Origin: Yoonia litorea
GTDB lineage: Bacteria > Pseudomonadota > Alphaproteobacteria > Rhodobacterales > Rhodobacteraceae
NCBI RefSeq assembly: GCF_900114675.1
Contig: NZ_FOZM01000004.1
Coordinates: 1-64,000 of the forward strand
Length of the DNA stretch: 64,000 bases
Reading direction: 5' to 3'
The position numbers and the translations under genes were made by a program. The notes beneath the pieces are model-generated. The model did not search any database. It saw nothing but the letters and a program-made list of their open reading frames with translations, and was not told where the DNA came from. The first letter of the stretch is position 1; each line of letters opens with the position of its first letter. This document shows positions 15,820 to 24,412 of the stretch, in pieces.

Positions 15820-17616
15820 ATGACTGCAATGGACCACCATATCGTGCGAGATCTTGAAGATTTTGCCGGGATCGCCTCCGATTGGTTCTGGGAAACCAAC
15901 GCCGATCACCGCTTCACCTATTTTTCAAGCCGCATGGAAGATGTGACCAAACTGGACTCCAAGCAAATTCTGGGTCAGCGGCGCACAGATGTCGCAATGG
16001 TCGATTACAACGATCCGAAGTGGCAGGCGCATCTTGACGATCTCTACTCACATCGCCCCTTCCGTAACTTCGACTACGCGATCCGGCGGCCTTTTGATGG
16101 GTCGCTTATGTGGCTGCGCATTGCGGGGCAGCCGCTGTTCGATGCTGACGGGACGTTCTGTGGTTATCGCGGGACGGGGCACGATATCACCCCGGAGAAA
16201 ATCGCGATGCAGAAGCTCGAAGCGTCAAATCGGGCACTGGCCGAACGCAACACAGAACTGGCGGAGACCCGCAAGGCCCTGGAGCGCAGCGCGAACGAAG
16301 ATGCGTTGACAGGTCTGCTGAACCGGCGTGCGTTTGAACGGGATTTACAGCAGTTTTTTGATGGCTGCGGATCTAACCTTGGTTTGCTTCATGTCGATCT
16401 GGATCGTTTCAAATGGGTGAACGATACGCTTGGCCATGCGGCTGGTGATGCTGTTCTTGTAACGGCAGCAAAAAGGCTCAGCCAGATTGTCGGTGAGGCG
16501 GGCAAAATCTATCGCGTGGGCGGCGACGAGTTCCAGATCCTTTTGATTGCGCAACGCGCACATGAAAACGTCAGGTGGTTCGGCGAACATATCGTGGAAT
16601 GTATGCGGGCGCCCTTCTTCTATGACGGGCATCGCATGACGATTGGCGCCAGTGTCGGGATCGCACTGGTTGATGAAACGATCACCTCACCGCGGGACCT
16701 CATCGATCTGGCAGACGGGGCGCTCTACCAGTCCAAAAGGTCGGGTCGTGATACCCTGTCTTGTGCAGCCTATGAGACTCGACAGGAACGCAGCTTCAGG
16801 CGGCAACTCTCGTCCGAGCTGCCAAAGGCCATTGAGAAAGGCGCCATCGTCCCGTTTTTCCAACCACAGGTCAACGCACTGACCGGTCGGATTGTGGGAG
16901 CGGAAGCCCTCGTACGGTGGAAGCATCCTCGCTTTGGAATTCTCAAACCGGGTCGCTTTCTCGATATCGCGGCAACACTTGGGCTGAGTGCGCAACTCGA
17001 TCGCGCGGTCCTGAGGCAAACTTTGCGCCTTGCTGACCGTCTGCCAAAGATGGGGCTGTCGCTTGACTCGATTGCGGTCAATACAAGCGCGGGCCGGCTG
17101 ATCCGCCATGACCTTCTGTCAGATATCCGACAATGGTGGCTGAACCGCGATTGCCAGCTATCGATTGAGCTGCTTGAGACGCTTCATTTCGATGACATGC
17201 ACGAGTCCTCACCGGTCACAGAACAGCTGCGCCAACTCCGCGATCTCGGTGTGCGGATTGAGATCGACGATTTCGGCAGCGGACGCGCCTCGCTGACCGG
17301 TCTTTTGCGCGTTCGTCCCGACAGGATCAAAATCGACCGCAACCTCATACAGGCCGCCGCGCGCGACCCGATGCAGCAAAGCGTGGTTGCCGCAATTTTT
17401 GACATGGCGCGCGCTTTAGGTCTGCAAGCCATGGCCGAAGGCGTCGAAACGGCTGAGGATGTCGCGGTGATCCGCAAGCTCGGCTGTGAGGTGTTTCAAG
17501 GCTTCTACTATGCACGACCGTTACCGGAAGAGGCATTTTGCAGACTGCTTGCAGAAGGGCTGAAAACAAAAATGGCAGACCCGGAGGGTCTGCCACGTCA
17601 ATCTACATTGCCTTGA
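15820..17616 (+). CDS. PAS-GGDEF-EAL c-di-GMP protein
   Basis: Protein of 598 residues: PAS sensor (about 10-125), short coiled segment (126-158), GGDEF (159-310) with intact GGDEF at 234-238, and EAL (about 335-585). The EAL domain keeps EAL 362-364, Asn421, Glu450, DDFG from 483 and Lys504, so phosphodiesterase activity is plausible. The inhibitory RxxD I-site is absent (GEAG is at that position). No membrane segment is seen, so it is cytoplasmic. It lies on the opposite strand between rplA and rplJ, convergent with rplA (8-base gap), and its last codons contain the rplA terminator. Confidence 0.95.
   Translation: MTAMDHHIVRDLEDFAGIASDWFWETNADHRFTYFSSRMEDVTKLDSKQILGQRRTDVAMVDYNDPKWQAHLDDLYSHRPFRNFDYAIRRPFDGSLMWLRIAGQPLFDADGTFCGYRGTGHDITPEKIAMQKLEASNRALAERNTELAETRKALERSANEDALTGLLNRRAFERDLQQFFDGCGSNLGLLHVDLDRFKWVNDTLGHAAGDAVLVTAAKRLSQIVGEAGKIYRVGGDEFQILLIAQRAHENVRWFGEHIVECMRAPFFYDGHRMTIGASVGIALVDETITSPRDLIDLADGALYQSKRSGRDTLSCAAYETRQERSFRRQLSSELPKAIEKGAIVPFFQPQVNALTGRIVGAEALVRWKHPRFGILKPGRFLDIAATLGLSAQLDRAVLRQTLRLADRLPKMGLSLDSIAVNTSAGRLIRHDLLSDIRQWWLNRDCQLSIELLETLHFDDMHESSPVTEQLRQLRDLGVRIEIDDFGSGRASLTGLLRVRPDRIKIDRNLIQAAARDPMQQSVVAAIFDMARALGLQAMAEGVETAEDVAVIRKLGCEVFQGFYYARPLPEEAFCRLLAEGLKTKMADPEGLPRQSTLP
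17562..17594 (-). terminator. rplKA terminator inside the convergent EAL gene
   Basis: On the minus strand GGCAGACCC, TCC, GGGTCTGCC (perfect 9-bp stem, 17574-17594) is followed by ATTTTTGTTTT. It begins 31 bases after the rplA stop. It lies wholly within the final codons of the plus-strand PAS-GGDEF-EAL gene, so that C-terminus is constrained by the terminator. Strong intrinsic terminator geometry. Confidence 0.88.
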
Positions 17617-17624
17617 GGCTGGGC

Positions 17625-18326
17625 TTAGTCGTTGCCTGTCGCGGACACGACATCAACGGTCACGCCTGGCCCCATTGTGGAACTGACGGCGATCTTTTTC
17701 ATGTATGTGCCCTTTGCACCCGATGGCTTGGCCTTGCTGACCGCATCGACAAATGCCTTCATGTTGTCGGCAATCTGTTCCGCGCTGAATGACGCTTTGC
17801 CGATACCGGCATGGACGACCCCTGCCTTTTCAGCCTTGAACTGAACCTGTCCGCCTTTGGCCGCTTCAACAGCTTCCTTGACGTCCATGGTCACGGTGCC
17901 AACGCGCGGGTTTGGCATCAGGTTGCGTGGACCCAGGACCTTACCCAGACGACCGACGATGGCCATCATATCGGGTGTCGCGATGCAACGGTCGAAGTCA
18001 ATCGTGCCACCTTGGATGGTTTCCATCAGGTCTTCAGCGCCAACGATGTCTGCACCAGCAGCCTTGGCTTCTTCGGCCTTCTCGCCACGTGCAAATACAG
18101 CAACGCGGACAGTCTTGCCGGTGCCGTGTGGCAGTGTGACGGTGCCACGGACCATCTGGTCTGCGTGACGTGGGTCAACACCGAGCTGCATTGCGATCTC
18201 GATGGATTCATCGAATTTCGCGGTCGCGTTCTCTTTGACCAGAGATGCGGCTTCATCAACAGAAACGTTGTGCTTGCCTTCAAAAGCGGCGCGAGCGGCC
18301 GCTGTGCGCTTACCAAGTTTCGCCAT
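17625..18326 (-). CDS. rplA: 50S ribosomal protein L1
   Basis: Protein of 233 residues starting [17 protein letters not shown]. It shows the L1 signature region ([11 protein letters not shown]) and the C-terminal [17 protein letters not shown]1 binds 23S rRNA at the mobile E-site stalk and usually represses its own operon by binding the rplK leader. Its ATG overlaps the rplK stop by one base (TAATG), which suggests translational coupling. It is the last gene of its unit here. Confidence 0.99.
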   Translation of the reverse strand: MAKLGKRTAAARAAFEGKHNVSVDEAASLVKENATAKFDESIEIAMQLGVDPRHADQMVRGTVTLPHGTGKTVRVAVFARGEKAEEAKAAGADIVGAEDLMETIQGGTIDFDRCIATPDMMAIVGRLGKVLGPRNLMPNPRVGTVTMDVKEAVEAAKGGQVQFKAEKAGVVHAGIGKASFSAEQIADNMKAFVDAVSKAKPSGAKGTYMKKIAVSSTMGPGVTVDVVSATGND

Positions 18327-18751
18327 TACTTCACCTCGATGCCCATAGAACGGGCGGAGCCCATGATGATCTGCATTGCGCCTTCGATGTCGTTGGCGTT
18401 GAGGTCCTTCATCTTGGCTTCAGCGATCTCGCGGACCTGCTTGCCTGTGATGGAGCCTGCGACGGCTTTACCAGGTGTCTGGCTGCCGGACTTCAGTTTG
18501 GCCGCTTTCTTGATGTAGTAAGACGCAGGTGGCGTCTTGATTTCCATCGAGAACGACTTGTCCTGATAGTAGGTGATGACAGTCGGGCATGGTGCGCCCT
18601 TTTCCATGTCTTCTGTCTTGGCGTTGAAAGCCTTACAGAATTCCATGATGTTGATACCGCGCTGACCCAACGCAGGACCGACGGGTGGGGAAGGGTTTGC
18701 GGAACCTGCAGGAACCTGCAGCTTGAGCGTACCCACTACTTTCTTGGCCAT
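18326..18751 (-). CDS. rplK: 50S ribosomal protein L11
   Basis: Protein of 141 residues starting [16 protein letters not shown], with the Pro-rich [13 protein letters not shown] hinge that contacts thiostrepton-class sites and the GTPase-associated centre. It is needed for RelA-type stringent signalling and release factor action in bacteria. AAGGAG lies upstream of the ATG. It starts a two-gene rplK-rplA unit, 274 bases downstream of the unrelated lyase gene. Confidence 0.99.
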   Translation of the reverse strand: MAKKVVGTLKLQVPAGSANPSPPVGPALGQRGINIMEFCKAFNAKTEDMEKGAPCPTVITYYQDKSFSMEIKTPPASYYIKKAAKLKSGSQTPGKAVAGSITGKQVREIAEAKMKDLNANDIEGAMQIIMGSARSMGIEVK

Positions 18752-18853
18752 GGGGCCTCTCCTTTTTCCAACGCCTTCAGGTCGCGACCGTCAGGCTTTG
18801 ATGTTGTGTGGTCCGGCCGGTCACGCGCGCGCGCCAAAGCCTCCCACGAGGGA

Positions 18854-18875
18854 TCACCCCACGGGGGCGGGGTGA
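18854..18875. other. Inverted repeat upstream of rplK
   Basis: TCACCCC/GGGGTGA (18854-18860 with 18869-18875) flank an 8-base centre about 100 bases upstream of the rplK start. It has no T-run. It could be part of the rplKA leader (L1 translational repressor site) or an operator. The position is suggestive only. Confidence 0.35.
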
Positions 18876-19025
18876 CAAAGGCGGCGTTTAGGGGTGAATC
18901 GCGGTGATGGCAAGGGGGTTGTCGGCAAGACGCCTCAAACTGGACTGGTTCCCAACCACGCAGATCCTAGCCGTTCGACACCCGCATGCTTTGACTGACA
19001 AGCAGAACTCGCTCTCGCCTGAGAA

Positions 19026-19814
19026 TTATCGCTGGATTTCCACGGACCCGCGTGTGTCACCCCGACGTACGTTGTCATAAATGGCCCATTGTCGCGGCAC
19101 CGGATTTCCTGTGTTGCCGGTATAGCGAGAAACAAAAGACCGGTAGATACCAAATCGAAATGTCACCTCGTCTCGATTGTTGTAAACGACACGCCCTCTG
19201 TGTGATGCGATCAGCCGTCCATCGACATAGAAATCAAGAAACCCATCTGAATCTGCACTCCAATTTGAGTGCACCATAAAATCAATCCATCGACCACGCG
19301 CCGCCGCAAGCGAAATGAAGGGCTTGTCGATCATATAGGTTGCCTCGCCGTTGGCAGCACAGAGTTTGTTGTAGAAAAACAAGCCACGGCTTTCGATTCC
19401 TATGCCGGCCACTTCACAGCCCTGGGGTTCCTGTTTGAACTGTCCAAGGGTAGTATTCGTTGGGCGGATGAACGGGAAATCGTCAGCCAAACGAAGCGAC
19501 CAAGCATACCAATGTTCATCACGAGGTCTGGAGCCGGACCTGTCTACACGTTCGACACGTTCCCGGTCTTCACGGCAATCGTTTCCTCCGCAGTCTCCTG
19601 GTCTGACGTCGAAAAGAAATGCTCTTTGGCCCTCGCGCAACAAAGCTGGAGGTCCAGAGATTATATTGAATCCATGTGCTGTTTGTGCCGCGCGCGTATG
19701 GGCATCAAAGCGCCCGAATGTGCCACTGTCGTCTGGCGAGAGCGACTGAGCAGAAGCTAAAAAGGGATGAAATGCAAATGAAAGCGACAATATGACGGCA
19801 GCTAACAACCTCAT
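19026..19814 (-). CDS. Secreted heparin-lyase-I-like polysaccharide lyase
   Basis: Protein of 262 residues with a clear signal peptide (MRLLAAVILSLSFAFHPFLASAQ). The mature part matches the heparin lyase I-like family (Pfam Polysacc_lyase, PF14099, recalled): EHWYAWSLRLADDFPF near the middle, then GRWIDFMVHSNWSADSDGFLDFYVDG and a C-terminal FRFGIYRSF. The fold is a jelly roll acting on acidic polysaccharides outside the cell; the substrate is unknown. Four Cys are present. It is inserted between nusG and rplK, both of which have their own signals, and looks less GC-rich than its neighbours. Confidence 0.8.
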   Translation of the reverse strand: MRLLAAVILSLSFAFHPFLASAQSLSPDDSGTFGRFDAHTRAAQTAHGFNIISGPPALLREGQRAFLFDVRPGDCGGNDCREDRERVERVDRSGSRPRDEHWYAWSLRLADDFPFIRPTNTTLGQFKQEPQGCEVAGIGIESRGLFFYNKLCAANGEATYMIDKPFISLAAARGRWIDFMVHSNWSADSDGFLDFYVDGRLIASHRGRVVYNNRDEVTFRFGIYRSFVSRYTGNTGNPVPRQWAIYDNVRRGDTRGSVEIQR

Positions 19815-19999
19815 GCGAAATACCTTCAGAAAATGTTTGATGTATAACTGTCCCAATGCACGATGGGACCATACGTATCCGTAGCACGTCAAGAGCGACG
19901 ATCAGAAAAACTAAGCACCGCCAGCGTTCAACCAGACCCATCGTGAGCCGACCCCCTCCAGTGCTCTCCAAACGAAGACTGATGGCCAACACTTCCTCG

Positions 20000-20027
20000 A
20001 AAAAAAAGGGGACCACTCGGCCCCCTT
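20000..20027 (-). terminator. Intrinsic terminator after nusG
   Basis: On the minus strand a GGGG(x)CC-type stem with a 4-base loop (20006-20027, one mismatch) is followed by eight consecutive T (20007-20000). It starts about 25 bases after the nusG stop. It should isolate nusG from the lyase and rplK downstream. Confidence 0.85.
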
Positions 20028-20052
20028 CCCGTTCCATCGCTGATCCCAAGCC

Positions 20053-20583
20053 TTACTGCTTGGTCACCTGCGTATATTCCAGCTCGACCGGGGTTGCGCG
20101 GCCGAAGATCGAGACCGTCACCTTCAGGCGCTGGTTTTCTTCGTCCACCTCTTCGACCAGACCGTCGAAATCCTCGAACGGACCATCGTTGACTTTGACC
20201 TTCTCGCCAATCTCGAAGTTGATGAGCGTGCGAGGCGCCTCTTCACCTTCCTGCACGCGGCCAAGGATCGCCTGCACCTCTGCATCGCGCATTGGCATCG
20301 GGCGGCCTTGCGGACCAAGGAAGCCTGTGACGCGGTTGATGGAGTTGATCAGGTGATAGCCCTCGTCGGACATTTCCATGTGGACAAGCACGTAGCCCGG
20401 CATGAAGCGGCGCTCGGCGGTGACCTTTTTGTTGCGGCGGATTTCGATGACTTCTTCTGTCGGCACCAGCACTTCATCGATCTGGTCGTCAAGACCTTGG
20501 TCTGCCGCCTTCTGACGGATCGCTTCCGCGATCTTCTTCTCGAAGTTCGAGAGAACACTTACCGAATACCAGCGTTTGGCCAT
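20053..20583 (-). CDS. nusG: Transcription termination/antitermination factor NusG
   Basis: Protein of 176 residues starting MAKRWYSVSVLSNFEKK. It has the NGN domain (1-115) with the RFMPGYVLVHMEM strand and the C-terminal KOW domain (about 122-176) with GEKVKVNDGPFEDFDG. NusG binds RNA polymerase, reduces pausing and links it to Rho or to ribosomal S10. AAGGTG lies upstream of the ATG. It follows secE, but a terminator-like hairpin lies between the two. Confidence 0.99.
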   Translation of the reverse strand: MAKRWYSVSVLSNFEKKIAEAIRQKAADQGLDDQIDEVLVPTEEVIEIRRNKKVTAERRFMPGYVLVHMEMSDEGYHLINSINRVTGFLGPQGRPMPMRDAEVQAILGRVQEGEEAPRTLINFEIGEKVKVNDGPFEDFDGLVEEVDEENQRLKVTVSIFGRATPVELEYTQVTKQ

Positions 20584-20657
20584 CTGTCAGAGCACCTTGT
20601 CATCATCTGCCCTTGCGGGCGCGTTGTCATTGCATCAGCGCGATTGCGCGAGTCCCG

Positions 20658-20695
20658 AAAATAAAAGCGGCGTGCAACTCGATTCGCCGCACGCC
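20658..20695 (-). terminator. Terminator or attenuator between secE and nusG
   Basis: On the minus strand GGCGTGC/GCACGCC (20695-20689 with 20675-20669) precedes GCTTTTATTTT. An overlapping alternative stem GCGGCG/CGCCGC (20690-20685 with 20672-20667) abuts the same TTTTATTTT. The two stems exclude each other, an arrangement seen in attenuators as well as plain terminators. It would limit read-through from secE into nusG. Confidence 0.7.
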
Positions 20696-20770
20696 ATTTC
20701 CGGATAACTTGGTGAGGCTCATACCGCTGCAAATCTCTCTTTTCAAGAGGGCGCAACCGCTATGGCGGTG

Positions 20771-20971
20771 TCAGCCGCCGAAGTAGCTCAAGACACCGTT
20801 GAGGCCGGTCCGCAGCAGCAGATCAATCAGAAAGAAAAAGATCGCAGTCAGCGTGGCCATGATGAAAACCATGATGGTCGTCATCACTGTCTCACGGCGG
20901 GTCGGCCAGACGACTTTCGCCACCTCAGCGCGGACTTCCTGAATGAACTTAACGGGGTTGGCCATTGCCAT
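20771..20971 (-). CDS. secE: Preprotein translocase subunit SecE
   Basis: Single-span SecE of 66 residues: cytoplasmic amphipathic helix with VRAEVAKVVWPTRRET, then one membrane segment (about residues 29-55). SecE clamps SecY in the SecYEG channel. Two ATGs two codons apart are possible; AAGGA nine bases upstream favours the first, at 20971. It lies upstream of nusG as in most bacteria. The gene before it is a sulfotransferase-like protein rather than tRNA-Trp. Confidence 0.97.
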   Translation of the reverse strand: MAMANPVKFIQEVRAEVAKVVWPTRRETVMTTIMVFIMATLTAIFFFLIDLLLRTGLNGVLSYFGG

Positions 20972-21051
20972 CTCTTTTCGTCCTTGATCTCAACAGGCGC
21001 GACATACGGAGTCTGGCCAGTGAATTCAAGCCTGACTGCACGGCCAGTTCA

Positions 21052-21948
21052 TCAACTCTTTTCAGGCTGCAAAAGTGTGACGCCCGGCATCTGGGCAATT
21101 TGCGCGACTTGCTGGCGGTATATCGCATCGCTGATGGCGTGCTCTTCGGCATCAAAGGCATCGAACGGCGGATAGCCGTCAAGAACTGACAGAAGGGCGC
21201 GCGCGTCCTTTGCCACCGCACGCATGTCCTCGGCCCCTTCGCGATGCAGGATTTCCGCAACGGCCGAGGCCGAAAGACCCGGATTGATCTGGCGCGCGAC
21301 TGTGGGGACATGGCGCGCCGGACCTTCACCCAAAAGCCCGGCGGTGATCCGTGGAAAGACGGCGTTGTAATCCTCGTACTTCCAGACCGTCACCGCACCC
21401 ACGCCAGGGGCTTGCCTGATGCGATCCACAAGATCAACCCAGTCAACGCCGGACAGCGGATTGCGCCGCAGGTAGACACCAAGTGGCCGGACATCACCGG
21501 CCAGCAACATCTGGCAGTAGGCGGAGTTCAGAAACCCGGTCGGTCGCCTGATGGCGAGAAAGACCTCGATTTCATGCCCTGTCGCCGCAGCGAGTTGCGA
21601 CAATCGAGTCCCGGCGGCCTTGTAGCGCTTGCGCAGGCCGAGCCCTTTGGCGCTGTTGAGCGGACCGATGAAGTTTTCCTCGCTCAGGACCAGGCGGGAT
21701 GCGCCCTTGGCAAGACGTGTGAGCTGATCCCGCGGGTCTCTGTCGGTGGTTTGTGGTCCCTTGCCGGACTGAAAACCAAACAGTGCCGGGATCGTGCGCC
21801 CCGGCATCCTGAAGTTTTCGGGCCCGTAAAACCGCACGCCATCATCAGCCAAAGGCGCGATGGCCCGTTTGATCGTTTTTTGCAGATGTGTCGTTGCGGT
21901 TTTGTGTGCACCGACATGAAACGCAATCGTCATCGGCTGGCGTGTCAT
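21052..21948 (-). CDS. Sulfotransferase-like P-loop protein
   Basis: Protein of about 298 residues. The N-terminal HVGAHKTATTHLQ is the 5'-PSB/PAPS loop of the sulfotransferase superfamily, and a later AIRRPTGFLNSAY fits the 3'-PB region, with Arg-Arg-Pro. Acceptor is unknown; such genes in roseobacters often act on cell-surface glycans (inference). Start chosen at ATG 21948 with AAAGGA upstream; ATGs at 21978 and 21933 are alternatives. It is inserted between tRNA-Trp and secE, 41 bases downstream of the tRNA. Confidence 0.75.
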   Translation of the reverse strand: MTRQPMTIAFHVGAHKTATTHLQKTIKRAIAPLADDGVRFYGPENFRMPGRTIPALFGFQSGKGPQTTDRDPRDQLTRLAKGASRLVLSEENFIGPLNSAKGLGLRKRYKAAGTRLSQLAAATGHEIEVFLAIRRPTGFLNSAYCQMLLAGDVRPLGVYLRRNPLSGVDWVDLVDRIRQAPGVGAVTVWKYEDYNAVFPRITAGLLGEGPARHVPTVARQINPGLSASAVAEILHREGAEDMRAVAKDARALLSVLDGYPPFDAFDAEEHAISDAIYRQQVAQIAQMPGVTLLQPEKS

Positions 21949-21989
21949 GGGGGCAATGATCCTTTGGCACAGTGCCATGTGATCCGGTC

Positions 21990-22065
<76 letters not shown>

Positions 22066-22078
22066 ACGACCGGATGTC

Positions 22079-22107
22079 GGGTTAGTCGGGAATCACAGCA
22101 GGATCAA
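22079..22107 (-). promoter_or_regulatory. Candidate promoter of tRNA-Trp
   Basis: On the minus strand TTGATC (22107-22102) is separated by 17 bases from TAACCC (22084-22079). Transcription would start about 7-10 bases before the mature tRNA. The -35 is good and the -10 is weak, as is common in alphaproteobacterial stable-RNA promoters. Confidence 0.4.
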
Positions 22108-22188
22108 GAGGGAAGGTGCATGACACTTCCTGTTCTGACCAAGAAATGTAACAACAGCGGCCATTGAGCAGAGGGCCACAGAGCTTTG

Positions 22189-22884
22189 ATGAAATCCGTG
22201 CGTCGCAGATTGGAAAAGTCAGAGAGACTGGCCGCCGGAGTGGCAGGGCTGGCTGGCAGATATCTGGCGTTTTGTGACCGAACAACCAAATGGCAGACCA
22301 CGGGTCTCGATACGCTAAAAGATGCGCTCTCAAGCGGTCCCGTTATTCTGGTGATGTGGCACGAGCGGTCGATTATGGGCGCATTGCATTGGCCTGTGGC
22401 CGCTGGTCCGCTTTCGAGCCTTTATGCCAACAGTCCGATAGGGCGGGTTTCCGGTGCGCTGCAACGCTCTGTTGGTTTGCAACCGATGCAGATGTCCGAC
22501 AAGACGTCGAATGTTGTCGCCTCGCGCCAGATCCTCAAACGCGTCAAAGACGGTGTCAGCATCGGCCTGACGGGTGACGGGCCACTTGGCCCGGCCTTGG
22601 TGCTGAAAGATGCGCCGCTTGAGTGGGCGCGGGTAACAGGTGTTCCGGTCTTTACCTATGCATTTGCCACGTCCCGTTTTCGCAGGCTTGATGCCTGGGA
22701 CAAAATGATCGTGCCCAAACCTTTTGGCCTTGGCGCCATCGTCTTTCGACGCTTCGAGACAACTGTTCCGCGTCGCATGGACGAGGCAAGTCGCGAAGAG
22801 GTCCGCAGCAAGCTTTCAACGTTTCTGACAGAAACCAATGAAATTGCCGATCAGCACGTCAGTCAGTTGCTCAAGAACCCCTGA
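22189..22884 (+). CDS. DUF374 lysophospholipid acyltransferase-family protein
   Basis: Protein of 231 residues. WHERSIMGALHW resembles the HX4D-like region of glycerolipid acyltransferases, and TGDGPLGPALVLKDAPLEWARVTG is the typical DUF374 stretch. The family is thought to transfer acyl groups to lipid A or phospholipid precursors at the inner membrane. Start taken at ATG 22189; a TTG directly before is possible. It is divergent from tRNA-Trp and stands alone. Confidence 0.8.
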   Translation: MKSVRRRLEKSERLAAGVAGLAGRYLAFCDRTTKWQTTGLDTLKDALSSGPVILVMWHERSIMGALHWPVAAGPLSSLYANSPIGRVSGALQRSVGLQPMQMSDKTSNVVASRQILKRVKDGVSIGLTGDGPLGPALVLKDAPLEWARVTGVPVFTYAFATSRFRRLDAWDKMIVPKPFGLGAIVFRRFETTVPRRMDEASREEVRSKLSTFLTETNEIADQHVSQLLKNP

Positions 22885-22975
22885 CAAAAAATCACAGACA
22901 GAGACACCAAAACCGTCTGCAACTTGACGACGGTGCAGGCTCATGGCCTAAGCGCGCCAATTGTAACGTGTTACC

Positions 22976-23836
22976 GTGTCGGAGGACGCCTTGGAAACCT
23001 TGATGACAACCGAAATCTGGAATGGTCAGACGTTGGCCGATTTCCTGACGATTGAATTTCTGGCCTCTGCCGTCGGCAGTGTTGTCGGTGCCATCTTTAT
23101 CCTGATCATCGGCTTTATGGTCGGCAGTTGGGTGCGCAACCGCATCACCAGCATCGGCGGGCGCCATGCGCATCTCGATGTGACCCTCTTCAACTTTCTG
23201 GGCAATATCGCGCGTTACGTCGTTGTCGGTTTTGCCTTTCTCTTTGTTCTCAACACCTTTGGGGTGCAGACGACATCAGTTGTCGCTGTCATCGGTGCAG
23301 CGGGTCTGGCGATTGGTCTGGCCTTGCAGGGGACATTGTCGAATGTTGCGGCTGGCGTGATGATTGTCTTCTTCAGACCGATCAAAATCGGCGATTTTGT
23401 CCAGATCAGCGGCGAGATGGGGACGGTAAAGGATATCACCCTCAATTACACCGAATTGGCCGACTTGAGTAACGTCCAGATCATCATCCCCAACAGTCAG
23501 GTCTGGGGCAATACGATCATCAACTATTCGGTCTACAACACCCGCCGCGTCGAATGGATATTCGGCGTCAGCTACGGGGCGGACCTGAAACTTGCCGAAG
23601 AGACGATCCGCGAAGCGATCATGGCAGACCCCCGCGCGAAATCCGACCCAGAGCCTTTCATTCAGGTCAACACCCTGGGCGACTTCTCTGTCGATTTTCT
23701 TGTGCGCGTATGGTGTGACAGCGCCGACTTCTTTGCTTTCAAAACGGACATGACCCGCAAGGTCAAAGAAGCATTGGATGCCAAGGGTATCGATATTCCG
23801 TTCCCGACACGAACCGTTCTGCAGGCCGGGAATTAG
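22976..23836 (+). CDS. mscS: Small-conductance mechanosensitive channel (MscS family)
   Basis: Protein of up to 286 residues with an N-terminal hydrophobic helix, a second and third membrane segment, and the pore-lining AAGLAIGLALQGTLSNVAAG that is diagnostic of MscS, followed by FFRPIKIGDFV and the beta domain with IIIPNSQVWG. It releases solutes on hypo-osmotic shock. The start is uncertain: GTG 22976, TTG 22991 (five bases after GGAGG) or ATG 23003. Its stop codon is immediately followed by the stop of the convergent acetyltransferase. Confidence 0.93.
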   Translation: MSEDALETLMTTEIWNGQTLADFLTIEFLASAVGSVVGAIFILIIGFMVGSWVRNRITSIGGRHAHLDVTLFNFLGNIARYVVVGFAFLFVLNTFGVQTTSVVAVIGAAGLAIGLALQGTLSNVAAGVMIVFFRPIKIGDFVQISGEMGTVKDITLNYTELADLSNVQIIIPNSQVWGNTIINYSVYNTRRVEWIFGVSYGADLKLAEETIREAIMADPRAKSDPEPFIQVNTLGDFSVDFLVRVWCDSADFFAFKTDMTRKVKEALDAKGIDIPFPTRTVLQAGN

Positions 23837-24352
23837 TCACGGCGTGGACTGGCGCATTGCTTCAAGGCGATGCGCCAGCATGGGCACGATCCTGCCCCAA
23901 GCCGTGTCCTGCGGCTGTCCTGAAATCGCAAAGCCTGCCTTTTCATAAGCACGGATCGCACTGGCATTGTCAGGGTGCGGGTCTGTTGCCACGACCGGTG
24001 CACCGGCCTCAAACAAACTGTGGACACGCTGGGCGATGAAGGCCGGTCCGTGACCTTTGCCGATCATGTCTGAGGGACCGATAAACTGGTCAATCCCGCG
24101 TGAGCCATGTGGCAAACCCGCGAAATGGTGATCATCCCAGCCATGCACCGTATAGTCTTGCATATAGGCAAACGGGCGATCATCCAGACTGACGATCATC
24201 ATCGTGACACGCGGCTCGGCGAGGTCTTCTTGCGAGTAGCTCTCGCCCTCGCCCCACCATCGCGCCACATGTGCCGCTTTGCGCCAGTCTGCCAGTAAGA
24301 GCAAATCGGCTGGCGTGGCTTGTCTGAACGAATATTTGGGCGGGCGGGTCAT
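23837..24352 (-). CDS. AAC(6')-Ib-like GNAT acetyltransferase
   Basis: GNAT protein of 171 residues. It shares with AAC(6')-Ib-type aminoglycoside acetyltransferases an early HVARWWG, a central RGIDQFIG, the acetyl-CoA loop GKGHGP and a C-terminal TDPHPDNASAIRAYEKAGF. The true substrate may be another amine, since siderophore N-acyltransferases look similar. No mobile element is near, so it is probably a resident chromosomal gene. It is transcribed toward mscS with no intergenic base. Confidence 0.8.
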   Translation of the reverse strand: MTRPPKYSFRQATPADLLLLADWRKAAHVARWWGEGESYSQEDLAEPRVTMMIVSLDDRPFAYMQDYTVHGWDDHHFAGLPHGSRGIDQFIGPSDMIGKGHGPAFIAQRVHSLFEAGAPVVATDPHPDNASAIRAYEKAGFAISGQPQDTAWGRIVPMLAHRLEAMRQSTP

Positions 24353-24412
24353 GACCCGCCCAGACTAGCAGCAAACGCGCGGCGCAAAACCCTTGCGTCT
24401 GCGCGCGGCATG

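Noticed and set aside
23837-24352. Acquired antibiotic-resistance gene
   Set aside because: No integron, insertion sequence or altered composition surrounds the AAC(6')-like gene; it looks resident. Kept only as a family-level observation.
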